The notes under the pieces: model-generated
What the model saw: only the letters and a program-made list of their open reading frames with translations
The model's database searches: none
What the model was told of the DNA's origin: nothing
Program-made: the position numbers and the translations under genes
Part shown: one piece after another, positions 63,740 through 64,000 of the stretch
How the letters are laid out: every line of letters starts with the position of its first letter
Position numbering within the stretch: the first letter of the stretch is position 1
NCBI RefSeq assembly: GCF_026153515.1
Contig: NZ_CP110644.1
Coordinates: forward strand, 310,001-374,000
DNA: 64,000 bases
Direction of reading: 5' to 3'
Origin: Pseudomonas sp. KU26590
GTDB taxonomy: Bacteria > Pseudomonadota > Gammaproteobacteria > Pseudomonadales > Pseudomonadaceae

Positions 63740-64000
63740 GGCTGGGTTCCAGCCTTGCCATCCAGGGTCGGCGGGCCGTCTACAAGCACACGGAACGGCG
63801 CGGCATCGGTGCGCAGAATCAGTTTGGTGCTCGGCCCCACCACGGTACCGAGGGTGTCGAGCGAGCGCAGCAAGTTGTACAGCTGCGGCGAACCGGCGTA
63901 GGCGCGGCCGTAAATCTGCGCCGCTTCGACGCGGGATTGCGCCTCGATGTCGGCGGCTTTCACGGTGGCGTCGGCCTCGACAATCCGCGCGTCGCGTTCG
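63736..64000 (-). CDS. HflC-like SPFH protein (C-terminal part, runs off window)
   Basis: About 87 C-terminal residues are visible; the frame stays open to the window edge (ERDARIVEADATVKAADIEAQ...). AQIYGRAYAGSPQLYNLLRSLDTLGTVVGPSTKLILRTDAAPFRVL resembles the C-terminus of HflC. Its stop overlaps the start of the HflK-like gene by 4 bases (ATGA). The start lies beyond the window. Confidence 0.8.
   Translation of the reverse strand, partial: ERDARIVEADATVKAADIEAQSRVEAAQIYGRAYAGSPQLYNLLRSLDTLGTVVGPSTKLILRTDAAPFRVLVDGPPTLDGKAGTQP

Overview
The window is a stretch of a fluorescent-type Pseudomonas chromosome. It is GC-rich, and its gene order (phoBR / pst-phoU, purEK, aspA, pycAB, an RpiR regulator, uvrD, then a zinc-starvation cluster) follows the order I remember for the P. 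aeruginosa region around PA5359-PA5538, not far from oriC. That comparison is from memory, not a search. A perfect parS-like 16-mer at 56999-57014 and scattered DnaA-box 9-mers fit an origin-proximal location. There are no rRNA or tRNA genes, prophages, insertion sequences or CRISPR arrays that I can see.

Layout. 1-13.0 kb is the phosphate region: phoB-phoR and a CNNM/CorC transporter on the plus strand; an M23 peptidase, an orphan response regulator, phoU, pstB, pstA, pstC and pstS on the minus strand. PHO boxes lie before phoB, pstC and pstS. 13.4-18.9 kb holds a delta-60 repeat protein, an MHS transporter, a thioesterase, a sugar-phosphate mutarotase and two small envelope proteins, with two REPINs. 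19-26 kb has purE-purK behind a candidate attenuator leader, then a LysR regulator divergent from aspA, followed by an amino-acid symporter and ansA, an aspartate/asparagine catabolic set. 26-36.5 kb is more variable: a second delta-60 repeat protein, a bestrophin, a divergent transketolase, a YeeE/YedE transporter, a MocR regulator divergent from a PaiB-like gene, two GNAT acetyltransferases and an unknown protein.

36.6-48.4 kb: the two-subunit pyruvate carboxylase (pycB, pycA) with its divergent LysR regulator, a small PA3496-family gene, an RpiR/HexR-like regulator with a perfect upstream palindrome, a GGDEF-EAL protein with a degenerate GGDEF site, uvrD, a Tim44-like membrane protein and an SMI1/KNR4 protein. 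48.5-52.4 kb: a CPA2 antiporter, a second thioesterase, pdxY and a DUF3301 protein. 52.4-56.9 kb looks like a zinc-limitation module: two COG0523 (CobW) GTPases, two small exported proteins and an N-acetylmuramoyl-L-alanine amidase, with Zur-like palindromes before two of the transcripts. 57-64 kb: a DUF3617 protein, cardiolipin synthase, cyclopropane fatty acid synthase, a heavy-metal P1B ATPase and HflK/HflC-like SPFH genes that run off the window.

The least explained material is: the two seven-repeat delta-60 proteins, a 12-bp tandem repeat of DnaA-box-like units inside the MocR gene, the purE leader, the parS site, and several perfect intergenic palindromes. No obviously new multi-gene defence or secretion system is visible.
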